Shown piece after piece: positions 21,531-21,857 of a stretch of DNA of 21,857 bases. Every line of letters starts with the position of its first letter. Positions within the stretch are counted from its first letter, which is position 1. Below the pieces are notes generated by a model. It had not been told where the DNA came from. It saw only the letters and a program-made list of their open reading frames with translations, and searched no databases. Source of the stretch: Dorea_D sp963559605 (lineage in GTDB: Bacteria; Bacillota; Clostridia; Lachnospirales; Lachnospiraceae); assembly GCA_963559605.1 (NCBI GenBank), contig CAUWLL010000042.1, forward strand, positions 1 to 21,857, in the 5' to 3' direction. The translations under genes and the position numbers were made by a program.

Positions 21531-21806
21531 ATGTATAAAGATATAACAACGCATTCTCAAAGAGATAAGGAGAGAAAACCAAGTATATTGGAAAACGAAA
21601 CAAATGGAATCAAATTCACGGTGCATAAGCATATTTATTACGGTGATGAATGGCTTTTAACTTGTAGAGAACTAGGAGTGGAACATTTACGATTAAATAC
21701 GGAAGATATGGAAAAAGCAAAAGAAAAAGGGATCGTTGAAATGATAAAACTGTTAGGAAAGGAAATGTGTAGATATGCAAAGGCTATTAGGGAATTAAAA
21801 AACTGA
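21531..21806 (+). CDS. 91-residue hypothetical protein
   Basis: ATG with AGTGGAGGAATGACAAA as ribosome site. Sequence: KPSILENETNGIKFTVHKHI, YYGDEWLLTCRELGVEHLRL, then AKEKGIVEMIKLLGKEMCRY. A strand pair is followed by a long helix. No family recognised. Confidence 0.55.
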   Translation: MYKDITTHSQRDKERKPSILENETNGIKFTVHKHIYYGDEWLLTCRELGVEHLRLNTEDMEKAKEKGIVEMIKLLGKEMCRYAKAIRELKN

Positions 21807-21825
21807 GAATTAATGGAGGTGTAGT

Positions 21826-21857
21826 ATGAAAGGATTGGAACAAAGAATATCAGATGT
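21826..21857 (+). CDS. Start of a further gene cut by the window edge
   Basis: ATG preceded by TGGAGGTGTAGT; ten codons are visible (MKGLEQRISD). Too short to identify. Confidence 0.5.
   Translation, partial: MKGLEQRISD

Noticed and set aside
21030..21632. 200-residue minus-strand frame near the right edge
   Set aside because: Low-complexity Phe/Ile/Cys shadow across three plus-strand genes that have good ribosome sites.

Overview
The window is a stretch of a temperate, tailed (siphovirus-type) phage or prophage of a low-GC Firmicute. The gene content, the small DUF-type proteins and the protein style (RecT plus Rad50-like ATPase, GIY-YIG protein, class-beta DNA methylase, short DnaD-like replication protein) look most like phages of Lachnospiraceae or related gut Clostridia. 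That host assignment rests on recognition of protein style, not on a search. No host chromosome genes, tRNA, rRNA, CRISPR array or transposase is visible.

Layout. (1) 1-5800, + strand, tail: the C-terminal part of a tape measure protein carrying an NlpC/P60 peptidase, an internal hairpin terminator, a small tail protein, a large tail hub/baseplate protein with a duplicated inserted domain, two baseplate proteins with the same C-terminal motif, and a short tail fibre/receptor-binding protein. (2) 5793-6107, - strand: an RBS-less reading frame that looks like an alternative tail-fibre tip facing the fibre gene. (3) 6190-8120, + strand: amidase endolysin, a tail-associated DUF4376-like protein, and a four-helix membrane protein (putative holin). 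(4) 8117-8142: a shared terminator hairpin, then the immunity region 8139-10488. This holds two successive divergent switches: an S24-like repressor against an early promoter with a palindromic operator, and a second HTH gene pair around four dyad operators. A stub of a third HTH gene lies at its end. (5) 10493-21857, + strand, early genes: BRO/ORF6C antirepressor, several tiny proteins, a Rad50/SbcC-like ATPase, RecT, a MazG-like protein, a C5-methylase-like protein, an interrupted MBL-fold hydrolase, SSB, an adenine/cytosine-N4 methylase, a GIY-YIG protein, a replication initiation protein and small zinc-ribbon proteins. Many neighbours overlap as ATGA or TAATG, which implies translational coupling.

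How the parts work together. The repressor(s) at 8.1-10.0 kb decide lysogeny. Once they are lifted, early + strand promoters near 9.16 and 10.05 kb should drive the replication/recombination operon. The late operon ends in lysis genes that converge on the repressor.

Most notable: (a) an MBL-fold gene broken exactly inside its HxHxDH metal motif by six extra bases containing a TAA, in the loop of a perfect 7-bp hairpin. Removing or skipping these six bases restores the canonical motif, so it is either a very recent mutation or a recoding (ribosome hop) site. (b) The antisense tail-fibre tip, flanked by matching imperfect inverted repeats in the same codon register, suggesting tail-fibre switching or the relic of it. 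(c) A nested double immunity region with operators spaced about three helical turns apart. No integrase lies between the lysis and immunity regions, where many Firmicute phages carry it.
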